Source of the DNA: Clostridia bacterium | GTDB lineage: Bacteria; Bacillota; Clostridia; Christensenellales; Borkfalkiaceae | Assembly (NCBI GenBank): GCA_900767815.1 | Contig: CAAGAM010000130.1 | Span: 1 to 52,440, forward strand | Reading direction: 5' to 3' | DNA: 52,440 bases | Part shown: positions 41,969-50,728 of the stretch, in pieces | Position numbering within the stretch: position 1 is the first letter of the stretch | Layout of the letters: each line of letters begins with the position of its first letter | The notes under the pieces: generated by a model | Seen by the model: only the letters and a program-made list of their open reading frames with translations | The model's database searches: none | What the model was told of the DNA's origin: nothing | Program-made: the position numbers and the translations under genes

Positions 41969-42487
41969 ATGCAAATCGGAAAAAACATTTTAAAAGGAGC
42001 GATAGACGGTATGACGGAAAATCAGTTTTTGCTCGGAGAAAAATATTTCTTCGGATGCGAAGAAACCAAAAACGTTCCGCTTGCCGCAAGCTGGTATGCG
42101 GAAGCCGCAAAGCGCGGACACGTTTCCGCAACCTTTATGCTCGGGTTTATCCTTTTAAGCGGCGAAGCGGGAAGAGTAGATTTGAAAAAGGGTTTCGGGC
42201 TTGTCAAAAAAGCCGCTAAATTCAACCATCCCAAAGCGGTTATGCTGCTTGCCCGCAGTTATTACTACGGTTACGGCGTTCGGCGCAGCGAAAAAAAAGC
42301 GTTCAGAACGTGGCAGAAAGGCGCGAAACTCGGCATAACGGAAGCGGAGTATTATTTAGGGCTTTGTTACGACAAAGGCATATACGTTAAGCGCGACGTC
42401 ATCGAAGCGAAAAAACATCTCTACGCCGCGTTGGAAAACGGATTCGATATCGCAAAAACGGCGATAGACGATCTGTCGTTAACGTAA
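41969..42487 (+). CDS. Sel1-repeat (TPR-like) protein
   Basis: 172 residues with four Sel1-like repeats (e.g. AASWYAEAAKRGHVSATFMLGFILLSGEAGRVDLKKGF; KAFRTWQKGAKLGITEAEYYLGLCYDKGIYVKRD). Such helical repeats bind partner proteins in signalling or assembly. No signal peptide, so it acts inside the cell. GGGAGG lies 5 nt before the ATG. The position after an ECF-sigma locus may be coincidental; the strong terminator separates them. Confidence 0.85.
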   Translation: MQIGKNILKGAIDGMTENQFLLGEKYFFGCEETKNVPLAASWYAEAAKRGHVSATFMLGFILLSGEAGRVDLKKGFGLVKKAAKFNHPKAVMLLARSYYYGYGVRRSEKKAFRTWQKGAKLGITEAEYYLGLCYDKGIYVKRDVIEAKKHLYAALENGFDIAKTAIDDLSLT

Positions 42488-42601
42488 ATCGATAATATTG
42501 CATAATATATAATAGCGGTTGCCACGCAGAGTCGGAAAACGATTATCGACGGCGGGCGGGAAATCCGCAAAACCGAAACGGGCGACCGCAAGGTTGAACA
42601 T

Positions 42602-42901
42602 ATGAAGAATTTTGAACTTTTGATCGGTATAGGGCTTGGCGCGGCGATTGCGGGAGCGGCTTTATCCTGCGGAAGAAAATCGGATTGTCATTGCAAAAAG
42701 GACGATTGTTGCCGCTGTTTCGCGGACGATTATCCGAAGGAAGATCCGATACCCCCGTGCCGCCCCGACGGGTGCGCGTGCCTTTGCGGAGCGTGTTTGT
42801 CGGAAGCCTTTTGTTTCCCTCCGAAAAGAGAACCGCCAAGGAAGAAAGATCCCTGCAAAGGGTGTTATTACGAGAAGTACGAAAGAAAGTCGTGCAGATA
42901 A
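42602..42901 (+). CDS. Cysteine-rich small exported protein
   Basis: 99 residues with 15 cysteines, many in pairs or CxC spacing (DCHCKKDDCCRC; CACLCGAC; CKGC). The N-terminus (FELLIGIGLGAAIAGAALSCG) is a short hydrophobic segment that could be a signal peptide or a lipobox (ALSC). The Cys and charged residues suggest metal binding or a disulfide-rich cell-surface or spore-associated role. The ribosome-binding site is weak. Coding status is supported by its self-consistent composition and the terminator following it; the function is unknown. Confidence 0.65.
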   Translation: MKNFELLIGIGLGAAIAGAALSCGRKSDCHCKKDDCCRCFADDYPKEDPIPPCRPDGCACLCGACLSEAFCFPPKREPPRKKDPCKGCYYEKYERKSCR

Positions 42902-42907
42902 GTTTCG

Positions 42908-42936
42908 GGCGGAGCCGACTTCAGGCTCCGCCTCTT
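42908..42936 (+). terminator. Hairpin after the Cys-rich gene
   Basis: GGCGGAGCC pairs with GGCTCCGCC over a 7-nt loop, followed by a short T-rich tail. Confidence 0.55.
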
Positions 42937-43152
42937 CATGCGCTTATTTTTATCGGAAATTTTTATTTATAAAATCGGAAAATCGTTCGTCGGTTGTTTT
43001 TCGGGCGGAACACGGCATTAAAACCGGATAAACAACTTCGTATCTTTGCCGAAAAAAAACTTTTCGTGGCTAAGGAGCTTTTTATCAGAAAAAAAGATGC
43101 TTCGGACAAGCATTTTCCACGTGGTTGGCGGTGTGTTTTTACTAATTGCATA

Positions 43153-43199
43153 AAACTATATTTAGTGAATAAAAAATGTATAAATACAATATCTTGTGG
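43153..43199 (+). promoter_or_regulatory. Tandem NrdR boxes before nrdD
   Basis: AAACTATATTTAGTGA (43153-43168) and ATACAATATCTTGTGG (43184-43199) match the NrdR-box dyad (ACAC-ATATAT-GTGT type). Their centres are 31 bp apart, i.e. about three helical turns, as in NrdR-regulated promoters. NrdR, an ATP-cone repressor, should reduce nrdDG expression at high dATP. A further palindrome GTTGCA-TG-TGCAAC lies at 43225-43238. In the 471 bp between the Cys-rich gene and nrdD no gene was supported. Confidence 0.72.
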
Positions 43200-43373
43200 T
43201 TATTTTTTCCAAAAAAGCAAAATTGTTGCATGTGCAACATATAAAGAGGCGCGTAATATGATATACTCTGTAGGCTTAGATTATGGCGCGTCGATTTGTA
43301 TTGTTTTCGTCGGCGAACGGAAACGGGCGCGGTTTTCGCGGGGGATTCCAATCAAAAGTTAAGAGGTGAAAAA

Positions 43374-45548
43374 ATGAAGATTATCAAAAGAAGCGGAATA
43401 GAAGAAGCGTTTGATCGCAGTAAAATCACTGCCGCGGTGACTAAGGCAAACGAGTCCGTGCCTATAGGGAAGAGGCTCGGCAAAAAGCAGATCGAAACGA
43501 TAGGCGACAACGTAACGGCAATCGCGACGAAGAGAAAGCGCGCGCTTTCCGTAGAAGAGATTCAGGATATCGTCGAAAACGAGATAATGGATCTCAAAGC
43601 ATTCGAGGTTGCAAGAAAATATATCACGTATCGTTATGCGCGTCAGCTCGTCAGAAAATCCAACACGACGGACGAGCAGATTTTAAGCCTTATCGAATGC
43701 AACAACGAAGAGGTAAAGCAGGAAAATTCCAACAAAAACCCGACCGTTAACAGCGTTCAGAGAGACTATATGGCGGGCGAAGTCAGCAAAGACATCACGA
43801 AGAGAATTCTTCTGCCTAAGGAAATAGTAGACGCGCACGAAGCGGGCATAATCCATTTTCACGACGCCGATTATTTCGCTCAGCATATGCATAATTGCGA
43901 CCTTGTCAATCTCGAAGACATGCTTCAGAACGGCACGGTTATAAGCGGAACGCTCATCGAAAAGCCGCACAGCTTTTCCACGGCTTGCAACATCGCGACG
44001 CAGATTATCGCGCAAGTTGCTTCCAATCAGTACGGCGGGCAGTCTATCTCGCTCACGCACCTGGCTCCGTTTGTCGATATAAGCAGACAGAAGATAAGAA
44101 AACAGGTTACGGAAGAGCTTAAAGAACTCGGCATAGACGACGAGAGCAAAATAACCGAATTCACCGAAAAAAGGCTTCGCGACGAGGTGTCGAGAGGCAT
44201 TCAGACCATACAGTATCAGGTCGTAACCCTTCTGACAACTAACGGGCAGGCTCCTTTCATCACCGTTTTCATGTACCTCAACGAGGCGAGAAACGAGCGC
44301 GAAAAAGCCGATCTCGCGATGATAATCGAGGAGACTCTTTTGCAGAGAATGAAGGGCGTAAAGAACGAGTCGGGTGTGTACATTACTCCCGCTTTCCCCA
44401 AACTTATTTACGTTCTCGAACCCGATAACATCGAAGAAGGCACGAAGTATTGGCACCTTACCGTTTTAGCCGCAAAATGCACGGCAAAACGCATGGTTCC
44501 CGATTATATTTCCGAAAAGAAAATGCTCGAATACAAGGTCGATAAAAACGGCGAGGGGCATTGCTACACGTGCATGGGTTGCAGAAGTTTCTTAACGCCT
44601 TACGTCGACGAAAACGGCAAGCCCAAGTATTACGGCAGATTCAATCAAGGGGTAGTAACGATAAACCTTGTGGACGTGGCTCTTTCTTCGGGCGGCGACG
44701 AGCAGAAATTCTGGGAAATATTCGATAATCGTCTGGAATTGTGCTATCGCGCGCTTATGTGCCGTCATAATCGTCTTAAAGGCACTCTGTCGGACGCCGC
44801 GCCCATTTTGTGGCAGTACGGCGCGCTTGCAAGGCTTAAAAAAGGCGAAAAGATAGATAAGCTCCTGTACGGCGGCTATTCCACCATTTCGCTCGGCTAT
44901 GCGGGGCTTTACGAATGCGTAAGATATATGACGGGCAAATCTCATACCGACGAAGAAGCAAAACCGTTCGCCCTTCACGTAATGCAGTATATGAACGACA
45001 AGTGCAAGGAGTGGAAGGCAAAGGAAAATATCGACTTTTCGCTTTACGGCACGCCGCTTGAAAGCACCACGTATAAATTTGCGAAGTGCTTGCAGAAGAG
45101 ATTCGGAATCATCCCCGGCGTTACCGATAAGAGTTATATAACCAACAGTTATCACGTTCACGTTTCCGAAAAGATAGACGCGTTCACGAAGCTTAAATTC
45201 GAAAGCGAGTTCCAGCAGCTTTCTCCCGGCGGCGCGATAAGCTACGTCGAAGTTCCCAACATGCAGAACAATATCGAAGCCGTTCTCGCGCTCATGAAGT
45301 ATATTTACGAAAACATCATGTATGCCGAGCTTAACACCAAGAGCGATTATTGTCAGGTCTGCGGCTATGACGGAGAAATTCAGATCGTCACCGACGACGA
45401 CGGAAAACTCGTGTGGGAATGCCCTAACTGCCATAACCGCGATCAGTCCAAAATGAACGTCGCAAGGCGTACTTGCGGATATATCGGCACGCAGTTCTGG
45501 AATCAGGGCAGAACGCAGGAAATAAAAGACAGAGTTTTGCACCTTTAA
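43374..45548 (+). CDS. nrdD: Anaerobic ribonucleoside-triphosphate reductase
   Basis: 724 residues from the ATG after AGAGGTG. An N-terminal ATP-cone (IIKRSGIEEAFDRSKITAAVTKANESVP...ALSVEEIQDIVENEI) senses dATP/ATP. The catalytic domain has CMGCRSFLTPY, and the C-terminus has zinc cysteines (CQVCGY, CPNC) and the glycyl radical motif RRTCGYIGTQFWNQGR. It makes dNTPs without oxygen and needs NrdG for activation. It is the first gene of nrdD-nrdG-dut. Confidence 0.96.
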   Translation: MKIIKRSGIEEAFDRSKITAAVTKANESVPIGKRLGKKQIETIGDNVTAIATKRKRALSVEEIQDIVENEIMDLKAFEVARKYITYRYARQLVRKSNTTDEQILSLIECNNEEVKQENSNKNPTVNSVQRDYMAGEVSKDITKRILLPKEIVDAHEAGIIHFHDADYFAQHMHNCDLVNLEDMLQNGTVISGTLIEKPHSFSTACNIATQIIAQVASNQYGGQSISLTHLAPFVDISRQKIRKQVTEELKELGIDDESKITEFTEKRLRDEVSRGIQTIQYQVVTLLTTNGQAPFITVFMYLNEARNEREKADLAMIIEETLLQRMKGVKNESGVYITPAFPKLIYVLEPDNIEEGTKYWHLTVLAAKCTAKRMVPDYISEKKMLEYKVDKNGEGHCYTCMGCRSFLTPYVDENGKPKYYGRFNQGVVTINLVDVALSSGGDEQKFWEIFDNRLELCYRALMCRHNRLKGTLSDAAPILWQYGALARLKKGEKIDKLLYGGYSTISLGYAGLYECVRYMTGKSHTDEEAKPFALHVMQYMNDKCKEWKAKENIDFSLYGTPLESTTYKFAKCLQKRFGIIPGVTDKSYITNSYHVHVSEKIDAFTKLKFESEFQQLSPGGAISYVEVPNMQNNIEAVLALMKYIYENIMYAELNTKSDYCQVCGYDGEIQIVTDDDGKLVWECPNCHNRDQSKMNVARRTCGYIGTQFWNQGRTQEIKDRVLHL

Positions 45549-45618
45549 GAATCGAGAGTTTTTTTCGCCCTGTAAAATTTATAAAATTAAGCGGCGCGGA
45601 TTATTAAAATACAAACAG

Positions 45619-45656
45619 CGGGAGGGCTTGCCGAAAGCTTGCGCCTCCCGATTTTT
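45619..45656 (+). terminator. Hairpin between nrdD and nrdG
   Basis: CGGGAGG (45619-45625) pairs with CCTCCCG (45644-45650), followed by ATTTTT. It may terminate part of the transcripts so that NrdG is made in smaller amounts than NrdD. Confidence 0.5.
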
Positions 45657-45669
45657 AAAATTTAAGAAA

Positions 45670-46188
45670 ATGAATTACGGCGAAATAAAATTTTATGACA
45701 TTGCGAACGGCGTCGGCGTGAGAACGTCGCTTTTCGTTTCGGGTTGCAGAAATCATTGCGAGGACTGTTTCAACCGTGAAACGTGGGCGTTCGATTTCGG
45801 CAAGCCTTACACCCGCGAAACGGAAGACGAAATCATCGAAAGTTTAAAACCCGATTATATAGCGGGGCTTTCCGTTCTCGGCGGCGAGCCGTTTGAAAAG
45901 GAAAATCAACCCGAGGTTTTAAAACTGATAAGACGTGTGAAAAAGGAATTTCCGAAAAAATCGGTCTGGATATATTCGGGCTTTACGTTAGAGGAAATTC
46001 TTCATGGTTCGAGGGCTTCGGGAGAAACCGCAAACGAGATTTTAAAGAGTGCCGACATCCTTGTGGACGGGCGTTTCGACAAGACGAAAAAGAACATAAC
46101 GCTTAAGTTCAGAGGGTCGGAAAATCAGCGGATAATCGACTTAGAGCCTACCTTATTGCAAAAAAAGGTCGTTCTGAAAGACATATAA
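45670..46188 (+). CDS. nrdG: Anaerobic ribonucleotide reductase-activating protein
   Basis: 172 residues from the second ATG (MNYGEIKFYDIANG); the first would start inside the hairpin. The radical-SAM motif appears as CRNHCEDC in FVSGCRNHCEDCFNRETW (CxxxCxxC), with GGEPF downstream. Together with SAM and a [4Fe-4S] cluster it makes the glycyl radical on NrdD. Typical length is ~155-175. The ribosome-binding site is weak. Confidence 0.93.
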   Translation: MNYGEIKFYDIANGVGVRTSLFVSGCRNHCEDCFNRETWAFDFGKPYTRETEDEIIESLKPDYIAGLSVLGGEPFEKENQPEVLKLIRRVKKEFPKKSVWIYSGFTLEEILHGSRASGETANEILKSADILVDGRFDKTKKNITLKFRGSENQRIIDLEPTLLQKKVVLKDI

Positions 46189-46203
46189 AAGGAGCTTTAC
46201 AAC

Positions 46204-46641
46204 ATGAATATCAAGGTTAAAAAACTTAAACCCGGCGCAACCGTTCCGACGATGGGAAGCAAGTTTGCCGCGGGCGCGGATTTATATTCGGCGGAAGACG
46301 CGGACGTCGTTATCGGGCCGAGCGAAACGAAATTCATCGGCACGGGGCTTGCCATGGAAATCCCAGAAGGGTACGTCGGGCTTGTATATGCGAGAAGCGG
46401 TCTCGCATGCAAAAGAGGGCTTGCTCCCGCAAACAAAGTGGGCGTTGTTGACAGCGATTATCGCGGCGAAATCAAAGTCGCGCTGCACAATCACGGAAAG
46501 GAAGCGCAAACGGTCGAAAAGGGCGAAAGAATCGCTCAGATGGTTATCGCGCCGTATCTTTCGGTTAACTACGAAGAGGCGGACGAGCTTTCGGAAACCG
46601 AACGCGGCGAAGGCGGCTTCGGTTCTACGGGCAGAAAGTGA
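46204..46641 (+). CDS. dut: dUTP diphosphatase
   Basis: 145 residues, with the five conserved dUTPase motifs (GADLYS; ARSGLACKRG; NKVGVVDSDYRGEI; GERIAQMV; RGEGGFGSTG). It hydrolyses dUTP to dUMP and pyrophosphate, forming a trimer. It lies 15 bp after nrdG, fitting the dNTP-supply operon. AAGGAG lies upstream. Confidence 0.96.
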   Translation: MNIKVKKLKPGATVPTMGSKFAAGADLYSAEDADVVIGPSETKFIGTGLAMEIPEGYVGLVYARSGLACKRGLAPANKVGVVDSDYRGEIKVALHNHGKEAQTVEKGERIAQMVIAPYLSVNYEEADELSETERGEGGFGSTGRK

Positions 46642-46794
46642 TTTGCGGAATTTTATAAAGCGTTCTTATGAATAATTATGCGGAGATTTTGGCGGGCGGC
46701 TTTAAATTTCCGCATTTTGTATCTTTATATTTCCGCATTTTATATGTTTTTATAAGATTTTGCCAAAATAAAATAAAAAATCGCCTTTATTGTA

Positions 46795-46823
46795 TTGACA
46801 AATTTTTTAAAAAAGTATAATAT
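46795..46823 (+). promoter_or_regulatory. Promoter of the acidic-tail membrane protein
   Basis: TTGACA (46795-46800) and TAATAT (46818-46823), 17 bp; a TATAAT is also present 15 bp after the -35. The interval 46642-46868 is AT-rich without gene. Confidence 0.65.
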
Positions 46824-46868
46824 ATAAATGTTATAACTAAAATTCCATTATATGGGAGTATTTTTACT

Positions 46869-48491
46869 ATGATGAACAAAAAGTTTTCGGGCTTATTCGC
46901 TCTTATTCTGAGCATTTGCCTTGCATTTACGACGTTCTCTTTCCTCGGCGCGAAGGCGGATGGGGGAAGCGAATCCGGCGCGCCTGCCGCAACGCTTAAA
47001 ACCGTTGTCGCCGCAACGAAATATTCGGTTACCGATTTCAACAAAAACGGCGAAACTTTCGAAACCGTTAAGTATCTCGACGGAGAGGGCAACCTTGTCG
47101 ATGCAGCCGTAGGCGAAGAAAAGGATAAGAAGGCAGATTATTGGCTTTCTTCCGATAAAAAGACGATTACTTTCGGTTTTAATAAACAAAATCTTCAGGT
47201 CGTTGTTAACAATAAAGAAAACGATACCGAGACGAAAGAAACTTTCGACGTTACGGTTAAAGAAAAGACCGACGTTACGCCGGGCGTTGTAACCGACAGC
47301 GAAAAAATCGCCGCGGTCGGCGAGGCTCTCGGTAAAATTACGGTAAACAACGAAAAGAAAACCTTCGAATTGCCTTCGGAAATCTGGAATATGCTTGCCG
47401 CGGGATACGAACTTCCGCTCGACAAGGTAACCGCTAAAGTTTACGTTAAAAATCCGTCCACGGGTTGGTCGTCTTCTTATTCTTCTTCGGGCAAGAAGTC
47501 TTCCACTCTTAAAATCACGGTGTCCGACGCGGGCAAATATTCGTTCTACGTTCTTTTCTCGGTTTCCGCTTATGATCCCGCAAAAGGAACAACGGAAGAG
47601 CTTATCATGAAAAAGGATTCCGAATGGATCGAGCGCGAAGACGGATTCTACGCGGAAGAGGGCGAAGGCGCTGCAAAAACGGAAGTTTTCAAGCTTCCCG
47701 TATTCTCGTTCGAATACACCCCCGACCTTAAAGTTTCGATAACCCCCAAGAAGAGCGTTTCGACGCCGACGGTAGGTTCGGCATATTCGGCTCTTTCGTT
47801 CACTCTTGAAAATTCGCTTACCGCGAAATGCGTTCTTATGTACAGCGAAAGCGGTAAAGATTCGTGGAGCGTAGTCAAGAACGGAAAGGAAGCCGATTTC
47901 AGCGAAAACACCTTTAAAAATTACACTTCGGGAACTTCCCTTACGTTCACTCCGCTCAAAAAAGGCGATTATAAAATCGAATGTCAGGCGAGAGGCGCGC
48001 AGGAAGAAGTTGCCAAAAAAGGCGAAAGCGAAGTTATAAGCGTCAGAAGGGAAACCGTTATCAATAAAGCTGTAAATACGGCTGTAAGAGATTTCTTCAA
48101 AAACAACTGGAAGGCTTTGATCTTCTTAGGGATTGCTCTCGTTTGCCTTATCGCAATCATCGTAATCGCGCTCTGGAAGCCGAAGGATGAAAAGAAAGTT
48201 TCCGTTGAAGACGCAAAGCTTACGAAGAAAGAACAGAAGGTTGAAGAACCTGCCGTAATCGAAGCGGATGAAACCAAGGAAGAAGCGGAAGAAAACGCTG
48301 AAGAAGCTGCTGAAGAGACGGTTGAAGCAGACGAATCCGCAGAAGAAACCGTAACGGCAGAAACTGCAGAAGCTACCGAAGAGGTTGTCCCCGATGCGCA
48401 GGAAGCTCCTGCAACCGAAGAAGCACCTGCAACGGAAGAAGCTCAAGCTCCCGCTACGGAAGAAAAACCCGAAGAACCCAAAGCCGAATAA
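46869..48491 (+). CDS. Exported membrane protein with acidic repetitive tail
   Basis: 540 residues. Signal peptide (cleavage near GAKA-DGG), a long beta-rich ectodomain (about 30-410) with Ig-like sections (e.g. VSTPTVGSAYSALSFTLENSLTAKCVLMYSESGKDSWSVVKNGK), one helix (about 417-437, LIFLGIALVCLIAIIVIAL), then a cytoplasmic tail of ~100 residues made of Glu/Ala repeats (AEENAEEAAEETVEA; PATEEAPATEEAQ). An SSGKKSS-type loop lies in the ectodomain. Possible cell-wall or septal scaffold; function unknown. ATG or the next ATG may be the start. Confidence 0.75.
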   Translation: MMNKKFSGLFALILSICLAFTTFSFLGAKADGGSESGAPAATLKTVVAATKYSVTDFNKNGETFETVKYLDGEGNLVDAAVGEEKDKKADYWLSSDKKTITFGFNKQNLQVVVNNKENDTETKETFDVTVKEKTDVTPGVVTDSEKIAAVGEALGKITVNNEKKTFELPSEIWNMLAAGYELPLDKVTAKVYVKNPSTGWSSSYSSSGKKSSTLKITVSDAGKYSFYVLFSVSAYDPAKGTTEELIMKKDSEWIEREDGFYAEEGEGAAKTEVFKLPVFSFEYTPDLKVSITPKKSVSTPTVGSAYSALSFTLENSLTAKCVLMYSESGKDSWSVVKNGKEADFSENTFKNYTSGTSLTFTPLKKGDYKIECQARGAQEEVAKKGESEVISVRRETVINKAVNTAVRDFFKNNWKALIFLGIALVCLIAIIVIALWKPKDEKKVSVEDAKLTKKEQKVEEPAVIEADETKEEAEENAEEAAEETVEADESAEETVTAETAEATEEVVPDAQEAPATEEAPATEEAQAPATEEKPEEPKAE

Positions 48492-48527
48492 TTTCGGAAT
48501 AACTTCGGAGATTATAAGATATAATTT

Positions 48528-48556
48528 AAGGGCTACCCTTTTCGGGTGGCCCTTTT
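48528..48556 (+). terminator. Terminator between convergent genes
   Basis: AAGGGCTACCC pairs with GGGTGGCCCTT (one G-T pair) over TTTTC, with T-run. Confidence 0.75.
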
Positions 48557-48585
48557 AATTGGCAAAGCATAATCAAATAAAATTA

Positions 48586-49194
48586 TTATTTATTGCTTAT
48601 CGGTTTCTCGTTTTTTTTGTAAACTGAAAAAGTATCCGTTATAATCTCTATAAGTTCGTCAATCGGCTTTTCAAAGTCGAGGTCAACCCATTTCATTATC
48701 ATTGCTATAAGTCCCTTGGAATAGTATTCGAAAACATAGGGTTGATTTTCCTTTTTCACTTCGAATTTATCGAGTATGGGTTGAAAGAGTTCTGTATACA
48801 TTATATTGAAAGCTTTTTCGCTCTGAAACAAGTCGGGTTTTGAGTGTATAAGCTTATAGAGCTTCTTGTTGTCCCGAATGAAGACAAGATAAGGTTTGAG
48901 ATAAACGGGCGTTATCAGAAAAAGATTTTTTTTATCCGCACTTTTTACGTCCGCTTTGGGAATACGTTCCTTTTCAAATCCCTCAAAGAAGCGTTTATTT
49001 ATCGTTTCCACCGTTTCTTTAAGCAGATCATCCGTATTGTCGTAATGCAGATAAAAAGTCGATCTGTTAACGCCCGCTTTTTCGCAGATTTCCTTAATCG
49101 AAATATATTCAAACTCTTTTTTTTCGAGAAGCTGAATAAGTGCCTCGTCCATAAGGAGAGCAGTATTATAATATTTACTTTCGTTTTTATTCAT
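48586..49194 (-). CDS. TetR-family transcriptional regulator
   Basis: 202 residues. The N-terminal helix-turn-helix (ALIQLLEKKEFEYISIKEICEKAGVNRSTFYLHYDNTDDLLKETVE) is typical of TetR proteins; the C-terminal two-thirds is the helical ligand/dimer domain. AAGGAG precedes the ATG. It forms an operon with the 116-residue membrane protein gene just upstream and may repress it, or regulate the divergent YczE-like gene. Ligand unknown. Confidence 0.9.
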   Translation of the reverse strand: MNKNESKYYNTALLMDEALIQLLEKKEFEYISIKEICEKAGVNRSTFYLHYDNTDDLLKETVETINKRFFEGFEKERIPKADVKSADKKNLFLITPVYLKPYLVFIRDNKKLYKLIHSKPDLFQSEKAFNIMYTELFQPILDKFEVKKENQPYVFEYYSKGLIAMIMKWVDLDFEKPIDELIEIITDTFSVYKKNEKPISNK

Positions 49195-49224
49195 AAGATT
49201 CTCCTTATGTCGAAGGTTTGGCGA

Positions 49225-49575
49225 TTATTCCGCGATTTCTTTAGCAAGGCGGATTATGTCCGATGCGTATTTTTTCTTGCCCTTTTCAAGCATCTTTTTA
49301 TATATCGGATAGTTAATCGAAACGCCGAGGATTCCGAGAAGCCCGACTCCTATTCCCACGCCGAAAGATACAGCCGAGCCGTCGCCGATAACTTTCATTG
49401 CAAGGCACATTCCCACGCCCAAAACAAGCGACGAAACAATGCCGAACGTATAAGCGAAAATGTTTGCAGGTCGTTTTGCCTTTGCGTCGAGTTTTTTAAG
49501 TTGCACAACTTTCGTTGTATCTTTGCGTGCGTATTCGTTTGCGATTGCTTCTGCATAAATTTTATCAGTGTTCAT
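49225..49575 (-). CDS. Two-helix membrane protein (conserved hypothetical)
   Basis: 116 residues, basic N-terminus (LKKLDAKAKRPANIFAYTFG) and two helices (SSLVLGVGMCLAMKVIG and AVSFGVGIGVGLLGILGVSINYPIY) separated by a short loop. Such proteins appear often beside TetR regulators in Clostridia. AAAGGAGAAA precedes the ATG. Function unknown; it may be the target of the TetR protein that follows. Confidence 0.75.
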   Translation of the reverse strand: MNTDKIYAEAIANEYARKDTTKVVQLKKLDAKAKRPANIFAYTFGIVSSLVLGVGMCLAMKVIGDGSAVSFGVGIGVGLLGILGVSINYPIYKKMLEKGKKKYASDIIRLAKEIAE

Positions 49576-49793
49576 TTTTTTTCTCCTTTAATTCGGCTTG
49601 TTTATTTTGATTGTTTGACCGAATCGTTTTTGTGATTTCAGTATAACATAGAAAAAAATAAAAATGAACAACAAGTTTTGCTCAAAATGTCTATTTGAGC
49701 CGTTTTGAAAAATTATCCGCAACCGGCTACAATTATATAATATCATGATTATCAGGAAATTTCAAGTAAACAAGACATGAGTGTTTAAAACGA

Positions 49794-49822
49794 TTGACAA
49801 CGGCGGAGTTTTGCGTTATACT
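49794..49822 (+). promoter_or_regulatory. Promoter of the YczE-like gene leader
   Basis: TTGACA and TATACT with a 17-bp spacer. It starts a ~145-nt leader with a terminator hairpin inside. Confidence 0.7.
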
Positions 49823-49828
49823 TGAATT

Positions 49829-49928
49829 ACAAAATCGATATGGATTTTTCTGAGTGCAATTTATTTAGTGCAGCTTACTTTTCGCCATATGTCTCGGGGC
49901 GATTTCCCGAAACATACGGCGTTTTTTT
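49829..49928 (+). promoter_or_regulatory. Candidate riboswitch/attenuator leader of the YczE-like gene
   Basis: The leader ends in an intrinsic terminator (CGCC-TATGT-TCGGG pairing with CCCGA-ACATA-GGCG, 49883-49921, with T7). ATATGG (49838-49843) in the first part can pair with CCATAT (49885-49890) in the terminator stem, giving a mutually exclusive antiterminator. AGTGCA occurs twice (49853-49858, 49867-49872). A known riboswitch class was not recognised. The terminator falls 44 nt before the ATG of the gene, so it would control it. Confidence 0.55.
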
Positions 49929-49972
49929 ATGATGACAAAAACAAAATACTACCGAAAGGAGAAACCGATAAA

Positions 49973-50728
49973 ATGAAAAAAATTAAATTTTCTGCCGAAA
50001 TCTGTTATCTGTGCGCTATAATCGTCTTAGCCTTTTCCGTCGCTATGCTTACCGCCGCGGACTTCGGAATTTCGATGATAGTTGCGCCTGCCTATCTTCT
50101 GAGCCTGAAAACGGGCTTTCTGACGTTCGGACAAGCCGAATACGTCATTCAGGCGGGGTTGTTTATTGTTCTGTGCCTTGTCTTAAGAAAATTCAAATTT
50201 GTTTACGCGATTTCGTTCCTTACATGCCTTATTTACGGCGCGGTACTTGATTTGTGGCGGCTTATTCCCTTTTTCAATCCGTCCGTAACGGCACCTGGGA
50301 GCATGAATATGCCGCTCAGAATCTTTATGTTCGTATCGGGCGTGCTTCTGACAGCTTTTTCGATAGCGTTGTTTTTTAAAACCTATCTTTATCCGCAGGT
50401 ATACGATTTTTTCGTGGAAGCCGTAGCGGTGAAATACGGCATAAAAATTTCGATTTTCAAAACGATTTTCGATCTTACGTGCCTTGCGGTGAGTTTGATT
50501 ATGACCTTTTGCTTTTTCGGTAAGCTCGAAGGCGTGAATTTCGGAACGGTAATCATGGCAGTTATAAACGGCACGATTATAGGCTTATCTTCAAAACTTA
50601 TAGATAAAATTTTCGATATCCGTCCGTCTTTCCCTGAATTTGCCGCTCTTTTCGAGCTTGATTCGGATAAAAAGCTTAAAAATACTCCTGCACAAAAGCC
50701 GCAAAACGAAAACGAGGTTCAAGGATAA
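49973..50728 (+). CDS. YczE/YitT-like membrane protein
   Basis: 251 residues from the ATG (MKKIKFSAEICY); AAGGAG is 11 nt upstream. Five or six helices; the start (IVLAFSVAMLTAADFGISMIVAPAYLLSLK) and the motif GAVLDLWRL fit the YczE-like family (five-helix membrane proteins of Firmicutes, DUF6198-type). The C-terminus (after ~225) is hydrophilic. Function unknown; small-molecule transport is proposed for the family. Regulation by the terminator-bearing leader is likely. Confidence 0.75.
   Translation: MKKIKFSAEICYLCAIIVLAFSVAMLTAADFGISMIVAPAYLLSLKTGFLTFGQAEYVIQAGLFIVLCLVLRKFKFVYAISFLTCLIYGAVLDLWRLIPFFNPSVTAPGSMNMPLRIFMFVSGVLLTAFSIALFFKTYLYPQVYDFFVEAVAVKYGIKISIFKTIFDLTCLAVSLIMTFCFFGKLEGVNFGTVIMAVINGTIIGLSSKLIDKIFDIRPSFPEFAALFELDSDKKLKNTPAQKPQNENEVQG

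Noticed and set aside
42994..43362. Rightward 122-codon frame before nrdD
   Set aside because: It runs across the NrdR boxes and palindrome, has irregular composition and no ribosome-binding site.
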